64,000 nucleotides of DNA, taken from assembly GCA_023678885.1 (NCBI GenBank), contig CM042975.1, positions 32,219,405 through 32,283,404 on the forward strand, written 5' to 3'. Source of the stretch: Pogostemon cablin (taxonomy: Eukaryota > Streptophyta > Magnoliopsida > Lamiales > Lamiaceae). Of this stretch, positions 12,114 through 24,234 are shown piece by piece; within the stretch, counting starts at the first letter, position 1, and each line of letters begins with the position of its first letter. The notes beneath the pieces are model-generated. The model ran no database searches. It was not told the DNA's origin and was given only the letters and a program-made list of their open reading frames with translations. A program made the position numbers and the translations under genes.

Positions 12114-14004
12114 AATTAATTAATGGTACTTCTTTTTAATATCATCTTGACTAACTCAACTTTCATTACTACTTTAATCCGAATGTATAAAATACAGAGT
12201 ATTATGATGATTAAGAAAAATAAAAATTAGAAACAAAAAGATAATAAATTATAAGGATTTAATAATAGTCAATGTCAAATATCAAGCGAATTAAAAACGA
12301 ATCATTAGTTTTCACATCAACATATAAATATGATGTGAAATGTTACTAACTAATTACTTTTTTTTTCTTTCTAATATCTTAATTAATTAATTTCTTGTTA
12401 GGCATTGGGGACAAAAATCCATATATATCAAATATTAATAATTATTTGAAATTTAAGCTGTTTGAATCTCCTATTACATTATGATGTAACTTTTTTATTG
12501 TAAATTATTGGATAATTGACACGTAGAATGTAATATAAGAGCTATAACATGAAAATGTAACATACCATGCGAAATAAAAAGCCTAAGGTGTGTATTTCGT
12601 ATAATTTATATAGAGATATGCAGGTATTTATTTTCAAACATGGGTGAATGCTTTGATAATATATATTTTTAGAATTATTGACACTCTAAAAATGAGAAGA
12701 AATAATAAATATAAAAAAGTAAAAGGGTCTTAATTAGCACGGGGGAATATTACATTTTGTGTGGGCACTGATTTTTGAATTGATTATCAAGGCTTTGACT
12801 TTTTAACTTTATAAAAGAAATTTCCATAAAATAAAAACAAAAAAGAAATATTATATAAGTAGTTTGTGGACGGTAATGTGAGAGCGTTAATTTGCCAAGT
12901 CAAAGTACAACTTCAAAGGGTTGTGCTATATCTCAAATGTCATGATGAATAAGATATAGGCAAAGATTTAATTTAGTATTTGGATATTAATTAATTCTGG
13001 CTATATACATTAATTTATGGTAAATACTTTAGTTAGATACATTGGATCCACATCTTTTCAACCTAAAAAATGTTCAATTGGAATTCTAATATTAATTAAT
13101 GTAAGAAAGGGTAGCTCGAACATTATTTTATTTTTTTATACGAGCATTCTTATCATCGTTTTTGGATGGAGTATATATTAAATGATTTTTAGTGAATACG
13201 ATTTTATATATTTGTGAATTTTTCTATAAACTTACAAGATTATTATAAGAAAGAAATGAAAAGATTCTAGTGATCATTTGCATGCATGTGTGATATGAGA
13301 GATTTAGAAAATTCAAAATTATGTTATTTTTCATAATGAAAAGTTTGAAATTTGTCAATTTTTTTGAAGAATTTAAAGCATATATATTCGGAGTTAAGTT
13401 TTTTAGAAACATTTAATGAGCTTCTCAATTTATTATGAAGATTTGAGATTTAGGTATTTGTGTTGCTTCATAGTACAGAGCATTCAAAATATCATTTGCG
13501 TAGTTTTTGTATTTCAAATAATTAAATATTTGTGTTGCTTCATATCATTCAAAATCATCCTAGATGTAGTTTTTTTTTTCTTTACAACTCTCTTACTCAT
13601 TATTAATATTATAAATTAATAATATCTTATTTGTATTGCCAATTAAATAATAAAAGTAAAAATGGAATGAAAGTGTCCCATTTAATAATTAGGTAATAAT
13701 TAATAAATATCCTCTTGATTTCTCTAATATTATTACATCGATATTCCGTAGGTTCATGTATATTCATACATGTTATATTATTTTATTATCCTCCTAGGAC
13801 GTAATATTTAAATTTTATTATTATTGTAAAAAAATTAATCAATTTAGGTGGAAAACCTAATACCTCATTAAAAACTACCCTCCCATATTCAACTATTATG
13901 ATACTGGGCCCAGCCGACATCCAAATGCGAAGCAAATGTCGGTCAATTGACAAATTTAACATTTATAATAAATTAATAAAAATCAATCTAATACACAAAT
14001 TTAT
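12114..14004. other. AT-rich intergenic DNA upstream of the CLE gene
   Basis: No gene is seen on either strand. The first few hundred bases are probably CLE promoter. The rest is low-complexity A/T sequence; TTTGTGTTGCTTCATA occurs twice (about 13457 and 13529). Confidence 0.5.
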
Positions 14005-14320
14005 AGTACTTCAACGAGTTATTTTTGAGACCGACTCAAAAGTCGTTTTCGATGCAGTCTCATCAGCTCAAACCGAAGTTTCAGTGTTTGGAGATTTTAT
14101 TTCTAGTTGCAAACAATTGCTTTTACATAATAATTCTTACTAAATCCGTCATGTTCGTCGTACTGCCAATAATTTGACACATCATATTGTTCGGGCGTCA
14201 CGATCTATCGTTAGCCCCTATTGTTGGGTTGAGCCTCCAATTTTTGTGGATGACCTTCTCAATATATTTGTTCATGTGATCTCAATCAATAAACCACCGC
14301 TTTTTATGTTTCAAATAAAA
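14005..14320 (+). pseudogene. RNase H-like domain remnant of a retroelement
   Basis: One frame reads VIFETDSKVVFDAVSS, then an in-frame TAA at 14141, then IRHVRRTANNLTHHIVRAS and SPYCWVEPPIF. This is the hallmark of the C-terminal RNase H (RVT_3-type) domain of plant LINE-like or host-derived RNase H proteins: the E-D-S/C-K acidic strand and the HVRR-AN---H helix. No reverse transcriptase is present upstream. Confidence 0.65.
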
Positions 14321-15169
14321 ATTAACTAATGCATCATACGTCATTAAAAAAAAAGAGTGAGGCTCTTGTGTGTCCGGGTACACGGACTTGACCCGTGTGT
14401 CCAACCCAATACGGGTCGTATATAAGTTTAGAAAATCAAAATTCTTTTATCTCAAATATGCACCTTTCTTCACCTTCACTGCGTGTGATTTTCTCCAGGA
14501 AACAATCTTCATTGCTGCGTGCAATCCTTCTCTCCAGAAATACAAACAGAGATTTCATATCATCATCCTTCCAATTTCTTACGTTTCTCACAATTAATAG
14601 ATTGAATTCTAGCTTCGAAGCTTCAGTGTCGACAATCCAGATTTCTAGGGCAACATTCTGATCGTCGTCAACAATCCAGATTTCATATCTTCATTCTTCG
14701 ACTGATTCTGCAAAGAGGTAATGTGAATTATACATTAATGAATTCGTGTGTAATTATTCTTAAAGATGAATCATGCAAACCTTATATCCTAGTTAGGAGG
14801 TTTTTTTATTTAATTATGAATAGGTTTAGAGTCTTCTTGAAACAATTGAGACATTCTCATTTTCCAGTAGCACTAATTTCTATCTACTTTTGTATTAGTT
14901 ATTGTTGATCTTGTCTTCCTAACTATATTTCTTTTAGAAGGGAGAAGATTGTATTCTCAGCAAAATTGCTTTGAGCATAAATTTCATAATTTTTCTTTGA
15001 TATGCCTTGTTTAATGCCTATTGTATCCTTCTCTAATACCATATTTTGTAATTTACAATAATTATTTAGACTATTCATGTGGGTATACACATTCATGATT
15101 GGAATCTTCTGAATATTGGTCCAAAAGATGTTTTTGTTTTCATGTATTTGTAAGTCTTCCAATGATATT

Positions 15170-15350
15170 TTGAAGGGTATATTGCTGATAAGTGAAAGGT
15201 ATATTGTTTTTATGTAAAGGATATATTGTGGTCTTGTAAAGGTTATGATGCTTAAAGTGTTTTGAGTTTATGTTGTTCAGATATTATGGGTCAAAGGGTA
15301 TATTACGGATAACTAAAGAGTATATTGTGGTTATGTAAAGGGTATGGATT
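15170..15350 (+). repeat. Internal repeat array of the MULE, left arm
   Basis: Several irregular copies of a ~22-bp unit containing TGTAAAGG(G)TATATTG lie to the left of the transposase remnant. They are the reverse complement of the larger array at 16285-17025. Confidence 0.7.
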
Positions 15351-15483
15351 TTAGAACATTTGTATTTGACAGTGTTGAAATTTTAAGTGATGTTGGCTGG
15401 AAAAAGTTTCATATAATAGGTGAAACTACATTTATGATGTTCCACTATTTTATGTTTATTAAGTTATTTTCTATTATATTGCA

Positions 15484-16104
15484 GGAAACTTCATTTGGTC
15501 ACCTTTAAGCATTTTGAGGAAGAGTTTGAAAAGTGAATAATTGTTCGGTCACCATTTATTGGATTTGAAGACACAACAATGGTTTACCATGTTAATTCTG
15601 TTGATACTAATGGTAAAATCTATCAAGTGTTTTTTTTATGTATAGATGAAATTAATCAAGTGCTCTTGTGAGAAATTTGAGGACTGTGGGTTGTTGTGCT
15701 ACCATAGCTTTAGAGTTCTACACATTAATTTTGTAGAACGTTTACAAGATTGTTATTTACAAAAAAGGTGGTTGAAGCTAGTCAAATCTGAAATATGGGA
15801 CCAATTTAATGGAGGCAAAGAAAAGAATGGAGATAGAACATCTTGGTGGCATGAAGCAACAAGAAAATATTATAATTTATTGTTGAAGAGTTTGGACTTT
15901 GAAGAAGCAAGGGAATATATAGATGATGCACATGCAAGAGATTTGTTGGCTACTGATATTGTGTTCGATCCTACTAGTTCAGTTACAAAAGGTAGGAAGA
16001 AGAGAATGAAGAGTCACTTCCAAAAGGCCAAAAGAAGTAAGCGGAAAACTTTAGAGTTAATGAAGAAATTTGGATCTAAAACTTCATATGATCATTTAAT
16101 TTAA
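15484..16104 (+). pseudogene. FAR1/FHY3-type MULE transposase, C-terminal remnant
   Basis: From 15646 an open frame of 152 codons begins KLIKCSCEKFEDCGLLCYHS and continues FRVLHINFVERL--CYLQKRW. This is the SWIM zinc finger (C-x-C ... C-x-H) and trailing KRW of FAR1-related proteins and their MULE transposase relatives. A preceding piece in another frame (KLHLVTFKHFEEEFEK from 15484) matches the segment normally just upstream of the SWIM domain. The DDE catalytic domain and N-terminal DNA-binding domain are missing. The C-terminus is Lys/Arg-rich. Confidence 0.7.
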
Positions 16105-16284
16105 TGATGTAATAGGTTAAATTTTGTGACAGATTTTGTTGGATAATTTTTGGATTTTGAATGTTCTACCATTTAATATTAAATATTATACTCTTTAATA
16201 TTAGTGTTTTATCCTTTAGTATAAAATTATATACATTTTGCACCATGTCATTATATCTTAACATAAATTGAAACATTGTCAATA

Positions 16285-17025
16285 ATATATATTCTAAAAT
16301 TCATACCCTTTACATAAAAACAATATACGCTTTCGTCATCCGCAATATACTCTTTGCCCCATGTCATAATACCTTAATAACATGAACTCACTATACCCTT
16401 TACATTATTACGATATACCTTTTAAATAAAAACAATATACCCTTCATTCTTCCGTAATATATCCTGTTTTACCATGCCATAATACTTTAATATAAACTTG
16501 AGACACCCTAAACTTCATACCCTTTGCATGGCCACGATGTACCATTTACACATCAACAATGTACCCTTTGCAACTCAATATATATAGATACATGACTACA
16601 ATATACCCTTTACATGACCATAATATACCCTTTCTATGAAAACAATATACCATTTTCCATGTGCCATAATACCTTAACAACATAAACACAATATACTATT
16701 TACATGAAAATAATTTACCTTTTTACTCATGCCATAACACCTTAACAACATAAACGAGATACACTTTAAACACCATACCCTTTACATGACTACAATATGC
16801 CCTTCATTCATCCGCAATACACATTTTTTCACCATGCTACATAATACCTTAACATAAACTAGAAACACCCTAAACTCCATACCCTTTACCACTCCACAAT
16901 ATACCCTTTACACATCAATAATGTACCACCTTTTGCAACTACATACAGATTACATGACTACAATATACCCTTTACATGATCACAGTATACCCTTTACATT
17001 AAAACAATATACCCTTTACATGATC
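16285..17025 (+). repeat. Internal repeat array of the MULE, right arm
   Basis: More than ten degenerate copies of a unit like AATATACCCTTTACATGA, separated by variable A-rich linkers (AAACA, CTACA, CCACA). It is the inverse orientation of the array at 15170-15350, so the two arms flank the transposase remnant as an internal inverted repeat. Confidence 0.75.
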
Positions 17026-17030
17026 AACAT

Positions 17031-17625
17031 CATAAAAGTTGCTGATATTTGTGGGATTGGAGTTGTATTTTACAAGAAATGGTTAGGTGTCAATCTCAGC
17101 AGTACATACAGCACGTGCAAACACTCCAAGGAAACAATAAGAGCTCTGCGTACCAAAGCAGAGAAGATGGTTACAAAGTTCAAGAAAGAAAAGAAGGATG
17201 ATCCGAGTATGCAAAATCCTTTCAACTGGCCTATCGAAGTAGTAGCTGCAAACTCCATGCTCATAATCACTCGAACTATTCTTTCGTCCTTGGAAGATGA
17301 AAATGAGCAAATGAATGAGGAGTTGTTCGAGAGATCAAGTGTGATGATAACAGACATATTGGCTGTTTGTCTCACCAATCTACCATACGTTATTACGACA
17401 ATGTGTCATTGCAGTGCTATAGAGAAGAGAGAGAAGAGTGTTCGGAAAGCTTTTCGCCTTCTTGGAGAAACATAACAAGTGGTTCAACTTTTGCAGAAGC
17501 AAGATTGGCCACCAATGGATCATCATAAAGCTGCATCTATAGAACACTGGCGTGCTTTGTTTAAGCTAAATGATCATCGTGCTGCAATTGTAACATACAA
17601 TGAATTATTCAAAACAACATCATAG
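17031..17625 (+). pseudogene. Host-gene-like coding fragment inside the MULE (unrecognised)
   Basis: An open frame continues to TAA at 17473-17475 and stays coding-like in the same frame afterwards (QVVQLLQKQDWPP, EHWRALFKLND) to TAG near 17624. Visible features are NPFNWPIEVVAANSMLIITR, ERSSVMITDILAVCLTNLP, HCSAIEKREKSVRKAFRLLG and a helical Lys/Glu-rich segment. It resembles a plant protein type I cannot name; I assign no function. Its position between the repeat array and the right terminal repeat suggests transposon capture. The single stop and lack of a start argue it is not expressed as a full protein. Confidence 0.5.
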
Positions 17626-18587
17626 CAATTGCAACATATTCTGATGGAAAACTCAGAATATTAGGACCAATTTCAGGAGACAAACATAATATTCAATCAA
17701 ACAAGCAAAAATCCACAGAAAATGTCTATACACAATGCAGGCAGTAAAGCAGGGATTCCAGGATCTTGGTGCTTCATCCCTTCAATCTGCTCATGACCTC
17801 TTGAGATCGGACGTGCTCACACTCGAAGTCTTATATCTTTTACCTCTCCAGAAATGTAGCTTTTATCGACAATAGATAATACTCCATTTAGTTACAAATT
17901 TTGTACAAAATTTTAAGTATATTATATTATACACTTCAAGTTAGAAGTGGGGCAGCTCAAGTTCAAGGCAGAATTCATGGATTGGTTTCTTACGAAAATC
18001 TGCTTAAATCTGCCCCAGGCAAACTCACCAAAATCTGCTTAAATTAATGATACAATGCAGAATCAATGTCATCCCCTTTCTGCAAGCTATACAATCGAAG
18101 GAGTGAACATGATATTTTTGAAGCCATCTTCTTCTGCTATATTTCAATGATTCAACATTCATGAAGACATATATGATACATCAACTAGAATAATTTATGG
18201 AAAGAAATAAAATCACTAATCACAACACAGAACAGACTCAACAATAGAGTAATTACAAAGACAAAAATCTAGGGTTTAAACATACACGAGAATGATGCCT
18301 CCGTTGCTGTTTCCATCACCGGCGCAGTGTGCGTCTTCGCGGAGAATGAAGCCGCCGTAGGGTTAGCGTGGAGAGAGTCAGACTTTGTCGCCGGAAAATG
18401 ATGCCGCCGTTGGGTCTGCCAAAGTAGCTTGGTCAGAGGGGGGAAGAAGAGAAATTGAGAGCAGAGGCATGAATGAAACTGTGATTGGGAGCGGGTCAAA
18501 AAGTTTATGTATTTCGGGTCTATGGGTTGGGTCGGGTATGGGCACACGGATCTAAATTCGTGTGCCTGGGGATACAAGAGCTTTTGC

Positions 18588-21283
18588 AAAAAAAAAAATT
18601 CATTTTCCTTTATATTTCATTTCATGTATTAGTCGGTCACGATGGTAAATATATTTTATATACACATAATACCTGTTGTATTGATTTGACCATTAAAAAT
18701 TTATTATTTTACTTGTAAATAAAACAAGAAAATTTAAATTAAATATATGATCATGTGTTATATATATAAGCTAATAATTAAATATAAATTTAGATAATTT
18801 GCTTTAAAGATATCACTTCTCCTTCACCCTCCAAATGATTTATAAAATAAATTAATTAAATGAATATTACTTTTTGTGAATTAAGTATATATATCAATCT
18901 TTATTAAAATTAAAATAATATGCTACACTTGTATCTATTTTACGACATTTTCTCATACAAGGTTTCATACTTTGAGAAATTAAGTCTCGTGTAAAAAATT
19001 TAAAATAAAATTTAATTAAATTTTTTAAAGTTAAATTATACTAACTCTCATATTTACCACTAATTTGAATAACGAATAAACTGAAATTTTAGCATTAATT
19101 AGTATAAATGTATAATGTTGAGACTTTATTTCTCAAACTATGGTGCGTTAATAAAAAAATATTTGGGCCATAAATTTGTTGGGGCTAGCCCAACCTAATG
19201 TATATCCCTAGTCAGCATTGATAAAATCTGGCCGCTTAATGATTTGATTTTTAGCTAATGTTATCATTTTATCAATAATTGATCGGAAGTTCGGACCCAC
19301 TCGATTATTTGATTTTTGTTGGTGAATATTCTTACCTACTACTAATATTTATTTTCTTCTCCCTCCATTCTAGAGAAGTTACGTCTTTGGCTGTAGATAA
19401 AAGAGTATGATAATTTAATGTGGGATAGGTCTTGTGAGATTAGTTTTATGTGAGAAATTTTTCTATTTTTTAAAATAGTTATCACTCTCGCTATAAAACG
19501 TTATTATTTTTGCTATAAAATATTATCATTTTTTTTATTTATACTATAAATTGTTCATGAAATAATATTATTATTTTTCATTAATTTATTTATTATCACT
19601 TTCTTTTATAAAAATTACGTCTCACGTGAGCCTTTATGTGAGATGGTGTCACAAAAGTTTTTATCTTTAGTGTGTGTTGGGTTTAGAATATAATATTTTA
19701 TAATTGTATTAGTGGTGTGTAACAACATATTACTGTAATGTGAGAATTTCATATGCTTAAAAAAAAGGATTAATTATATAAAAAGTCCTAACTTTTTCGT
19801 CGATGGTAAATTAGTCTAAATTTTTGAATATTTATAAATAAATACCCTACTTTAATCCTTTTTTGCAAATTGAACAATCGGGCAATAGGAGGCTGCCCGG
19901 TTGCCTACGTGTACTTTTTTTTCATCCACATCGGAAATTTTTTTTTTAAAATTGTGACTCAGTGTCCATAGCAGTCGCAATTCCGTCAAGGTATACCTTA
20001 GATCTAGGTAGTTCTGACATGTGGTAATAAACTGTCCAACAAAATACTCATCAAACTATATAATCAATTAATGTAATAATTAGAAGGAAGAAATGGAAGA
20101 AGATCACACAAGAAAGCAAACGATTTGTGGTTGAGATTAAAGATATTATTATTGTCAAAACAGAAGACCATGTAAGAAACGTCATTAGAAGCACACTTGA
20201 TTTTGAGCCACGATTGCATTACTGGTTATCCTTATTTTGCTAAGAACAATGAACGTGGTGTTAGAGGTGTCTCTTTTGACATCAACTTCTGTTTCTGTAT
20301 GCTTTCCCTCTCTCTCTCCCTCTCTCTCTCTTCTTTCTCTCTCTGCGTGTATGTAGTCCCTAGCATTGTCGGATAGCAATGACATTTACGTACCAATTCA
20401 TAAGAGACAACTAGTCCTTGTTATAACTCAGATGAGCCTAATTTCCATATATGTTGCCTACTACTTTATGCCATCTATGTTATTATTATCAAAATAATAT
20501 AGAATTAATTCTATCATATTTACTGATGAACTAGAATCCAGGCAACTGGTTGGACAACTTGTCATTATCCTTATTCTTCAAGGAATTGAAGAAGAAAATA
20601 TGCAGGGTGAAGAATAATAATGTGAAATTATATACTCCCTTCCTCCCTGAGTAAGTTTCACTTTTACTGTTCTACGCTGTTTGTTTAAGAAAAAATGTTT
20701 TTTTTTTCAATTTTATTGACTTTTGGAGGTATTTTAGTATTTTTAAAAAAATAAATGGAGTGTAAGTAATGTTATGAGTGTGAAAAATGAGTGACTAATT
20801 TGAAATTAAAGTAATTTTTAAGGCTATTGGATGGATAAATGTGTGTTTTTCTTTTGGTTGAAGGCTATTGTGGAACTGACTAACGAGGAAAGTATACATA
20901 ATTTATTCTCTCACATAGAAAGCTGAATTTAGAGATAAGAACTATGTTGAAATGTCAATTTTCCTTGCTTGTTTTCCATTACAACCACAGAAAGAATACC
21001 TCCAAATGTACAAGAATATACCACAGTTAACATGTTGCAAAATGGAACTTGTGGAGATAAATATACCACCCTTTTTTAATTTTTCTACTTAGTTTTAAAC
21101 CAATCATTCAGTTTAAAAGGCCTACTCTTTTAGTGTTCTTTTTGTGTTCAAAAGATCCAACTCTCCATCTCTCTCTCTCTTCCTCTACAATGGTAATGCT
21201 GTCTATGAACTCATCATAATGTGTGCTTTGAGTTATTTTCAAAAACTAATGTACTATGTTAATTTTCTTGAAACTCCAAGGTT
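18588..21283. other. Intergenic, AT-rich, no gene
   Basis: No supported coding region. A CT-rich microsatellite lies at about 20308-20343 (CTCTCTC runs). A degenerate Stowaway-like start (TACTCCCTTCCTCCCTGAG) lies near 20634. The last ~200 bp before 21284 is presumably NPF promoter and leader. Confidence 0.5.
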
Positions 21284-23514
21284 ATGGTTGACAATCATGG
21301 TGGAAAAGATGATGGAGTTCTTCTCGATTCTAAGGGAAATCCGGTCGACAAATCAAGAACCGGTGGATGGCTAGCAGCAGGGCTCATCTTAGGTAAATTG
21401 AGTTCTTACTACCAGTGACGGAGACAGGATTTTCTTCGTGTAGTTACATGTCATGTTCTTGTAACTTACGCGTTGCTCGTTTTGCATATGAATCCAGGGA
21501 CGGAGCTCTCCGAGAGGGTCTGTGTCATGGGAATATCAATGAATTTAGTGACATATTTGGTCGGAAACATGCATCTTTCATCTTCCAAATCAGCAAATAT
21601 TGTCACAAATTTCATGGGAACTCTCAATCTGTTAGGCCTTTTTGGTGGCTTTGTTGCTGATGCTAGACTTGGCCGTTATTTAACCGTTGCAATCGCTGCA
21701 TCCGTCACAGCTTTGGTAAACACTCTGTCCTAAAGATTTTAGTACTATATATGATGTAATAACCATGTTTTCATGAAGTGATTTTAGTGTAGTGGGGATG
21801 TTCTTGTAAGCTCTAGTACTGCTTTTCTTGTCTGTTTTAAACTAATCTTTGAAATGAAAACGTGTTACCATACTGTAGATGTACTCCTGGTACACAGTTC
21901 TATAAGATTGAGCTTTTAGACGAGGTGGTCATTTAAATAGTCGAGTAGTATTTGGACAACTTGAAATGCTAATGAATGTAAATTTTCAAATCAGGGAGTG
22001 ACATTGTTGACACTATCCACAACAATACCTAGCATGAGGCCACCTCCCTGTGAGAACTCAAGAAAGCAGCAATGCATTGAGGCGAGCGGTAGTCAGCTGG
22101 CGATGCTCTACACAGCCCTCTACACGATAGCACTAGGAGGTGGTGGCATCAAGTCTAACGTCTCAGGGTTCGGTTCTGATCAGTTCGACACGTCTGATCC
22201 AAAGGAGGGGAAGGCAATGATATACTTCTTCAACAGATTCTACTTCTGCATCAGCCTTGGATCCCTTTTTGCTGTCACAGTTTTGGTGTACATTCAGGAC
22301 AATGTGGGGAGGGGTTGGGGATATGGGATATCTGCAGGTACAATGATCATTGCAGTAGGTATTCTTTTTTGTGGGACTAAGCTGTATAGGTTCAGACAGC
22401 CTGAGGGAAGTCCATTGACAGTTATATGGAGAGTTCTGTTTTTAGCTTGGAAGAAGAGAAGCCTTTCCCACCCTTCTCATCCTTCAATGCTGAATGAGTA
22501 CTACAATGCCACCATTCCTCGTACAAACAAACTTAGGTAACAATTTATCAAATCTTGGATCTTTGATCTTGATTATTGCCTGTCTTTTAGGTAAGAATGA
22601 TGTGAGTTCTTTTGTGGGGTGTCAGGTGTCTGGAGAAGGCAGCAATCTTGGATGAAAATGCTGTGGAAAACGAGGAAAGAAGCGATAAACGAAAGGTGTC
22701 GACAGTTACACAAGTTGAGGAGGTGAAGATGGTGCTAAGTCTTCTCCCAATATGGTCTACTTGCATACTCTTTTGGACAGTGTACTCTCAGATGACCACA
22801 TTCTCCATTGAGCAAGCAACCTTCATGTATCGAATAGTCGGGGGGTTTGAGGTCCCATCCGGATCATTCTCGTTCTTCCTATTCATCTCCATACTCCTCT
22901 TCACCTCTCTCAATGAGAGGCTATTCGTCCCCATTGCACGAAAGATCACACACACGGTGCAGGGGATCACGTCTCTTCAGAGAGTTGGGATAGGTCTAGC
23001 CTTCTCCATCATTGGCATGGTGGCAGCTGCCCTTATAGAGAAGAAAAGGAGGGAAAGTTTTGTCAATGACAATGTACATATCAGTGCATTTTGGTTGGTT
23101 CCTCAGTTTTTCTTAGTCGGGGCAGGCGAGGCGTTCGCCTACGTAGGTCAGCTGGAGTTCTTCATCCGGGAGGCGCCCGGGAGGATGAAGTCCATGAGCA
23201 CAGGGCTGTTTTTAAGCACGTTATCGATGGGGTTCTTTGTTAGTAGCCTGCTCGTTTCGCTCGTGGATAAGGCGTCGGACGGGAGGTGGTTGAGGAGCAA
23301 TTTGAATGAAGGGAAGTTGGAGAACTTCTATTTGATGCTTGCAGTTCTTGGAGTGTTGAATATAATCTTTTTTGTGTTGTTTGCAATGAGGCATAAGTAC
23401 AAAGTGCAGAACTTTGAAGGTGATGTTAATGGTGGTGGAGATGAAGAGCTCAAGAAACAGAATCAAGAAAATGAAGAGATGACTATAGTAGCCATTGCAA
23501 CTGAAGAACCTTAA
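21284..23514 (+). CDS. NPF6.4: NPF6.4/NRT1.3-type nitrate/peptide-family proton-coupled transporter
   Basis: Four exons (21284-21392, 21498-21715, 21995-22536, 22626-23514) with consistent phases give 585 aa, the usual length for NPF/POT major-facilitator proteins with 12 membrane helices. The N-terminal half contains the proton-coupling ExxER motif (ELSER, residues 39-43), then GISMNLVTYL, NFMGTLNLLGLFGGF-AD-LGRYLT, ALGGGGIKSNVSGFGSDQFD (the POT signature) and FFNRFYF. The C-terminal half has QMTTFSIEQATFM, ITSLQRVGIG, SAFWLVPQFFLVGAGEAFAY and SMSTGLFLSTLSMGFF. From memory these fit Arabidopsis NPF6.4 better than NPF6.2 or NPF6.3. Role by family: plasma-membrane nitrate (possibly other substrates) uptake with protons. 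ATG 21284 gives an N-terminus matching the family. An alternative ATG at 21190, followed directly by GTAATG, could be a tiny upstream exon. Confidence 0.92.
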
Positions 23515-23692
23515 TTAGAGTACACCTTGTGTAGTTTATATTTTGTTTGATTTTTCCTTTTTTTTTGTTTTTTTTTTTTTCACTTGTTTGGTTTTTTTGA
23601 GTTATATACTTGTACATGTAAAAGCCATTATTTCCCATTTCATGGTCTCTGTATTCTGTATTTTTAAGTTCAATACGGCGTAGGATGTCCTG

Positions 23693-23862
23693 TTATATTT
23701 TGGTGTTATAACTCCTGTTACACGTGTTAGATGAATGACACGTGTGCGGAGAGATTAATCACAATCTTTCCCCTTAGGGTTGATTGTTAGGGTATAGATT
23801 AATCTATCATACGTGTCAATCATCCAACGGTTTGTAACAGGAAATGTAACACCAAATGTAAT
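23693..23862. mobile_element. Small MITE-like inverted repeat element
   Basis: The left end (TTATATTTTGGTGTTATAAC, then TCCTGTTAC) is matched by the reverse complement of the right end (TTACATTTGGTGTTACATTT, then CCTGTTAC) over about 29 bp. Inside, ACACGTGTTAGATGAATGAC and GTGTCAATCATCC continue the palindrome. The ~170-bp size without coding capacity fits a MITE; the superfamily is undetermined. Confidence 0.55.
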
Positions 23863-24168
23863 CGAAGATCCGAACCGGTTCAATACGTCCCACTTTTAGT
23901 ATTTATACAATGGAGTTGTATAATTATGAATATGGAGTGTTTGCTATGCAAATTTGTATTTAATAAAACTTAAAAATTTTAATTGTTTGCTCATTGCCAT
24001 GTAATTAGGGATGGAATGGAATGTTGAAAAATGAATACTCATACTAGTATTATTATTATTAATTTATTTTTTAATTATGTAGGTTGTTAAAGTACTAAAA
24101 TACCCTTTACTTCAGAGTTTTTCGGAGGAGGGAAAAAAAGAGTTTCAAAATCCACTTCAGGAACCCCC

Positions 24169-24200
24169 TCTCTCTCTCTCTCTCTTCCTTTCTCTCTCTA
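24169..24200 (+). repeat. CT-rich leader of CAP-H
   Basis: A CTCTCTC-rich stretch lies 35-65 bp before the CAP-H ATG, typical of plant 5' leaders and Y-patch core promoters. There is no direct evidence of function. Confidence 0.5.
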
Positions 24201-24234
24201 AAATTGGGAATTTTCGAACTGTCAACAACCGGAA

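Larger units (their letters stand above)
14355..18587. mobile_element. MULE (Mutator-like) DNA transposon, FAR1-type
   Basis: The left end reads GAGTGAGGCTCTTGTGTGTCC and the reverse complement of the right end reads GCAAAAGCTCTTGTATCCCC. The next ~40 bp (CACACGGA, ACCCGACCCA-type stretches) are also related, so the ends form imperfect terminal inverted repeats. A run of nine A flanks the left end and eleven A follow the right end, compatible with a 9-bp target duplication but not decisive in poly-A. Inside are a FAR1-family transposase remnant, oppositely oriented arrays of a short repeat, and a host-gene-like fragment. No full transposase is left, so the element cannot be autonomous. Confidence 0.7.

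Noticed and set aside
15170..17025. CRISPR-like array
   Set aside because: Plant nuclear context, irregular degenerate units without conserved repeat/spacer structure; it belongs to a MULE.
18269..18589. 106-codon minus-strand ORF
   Set aside because: Lies in the right terminal-repeat region of the MULE and shows no recognisable domain.
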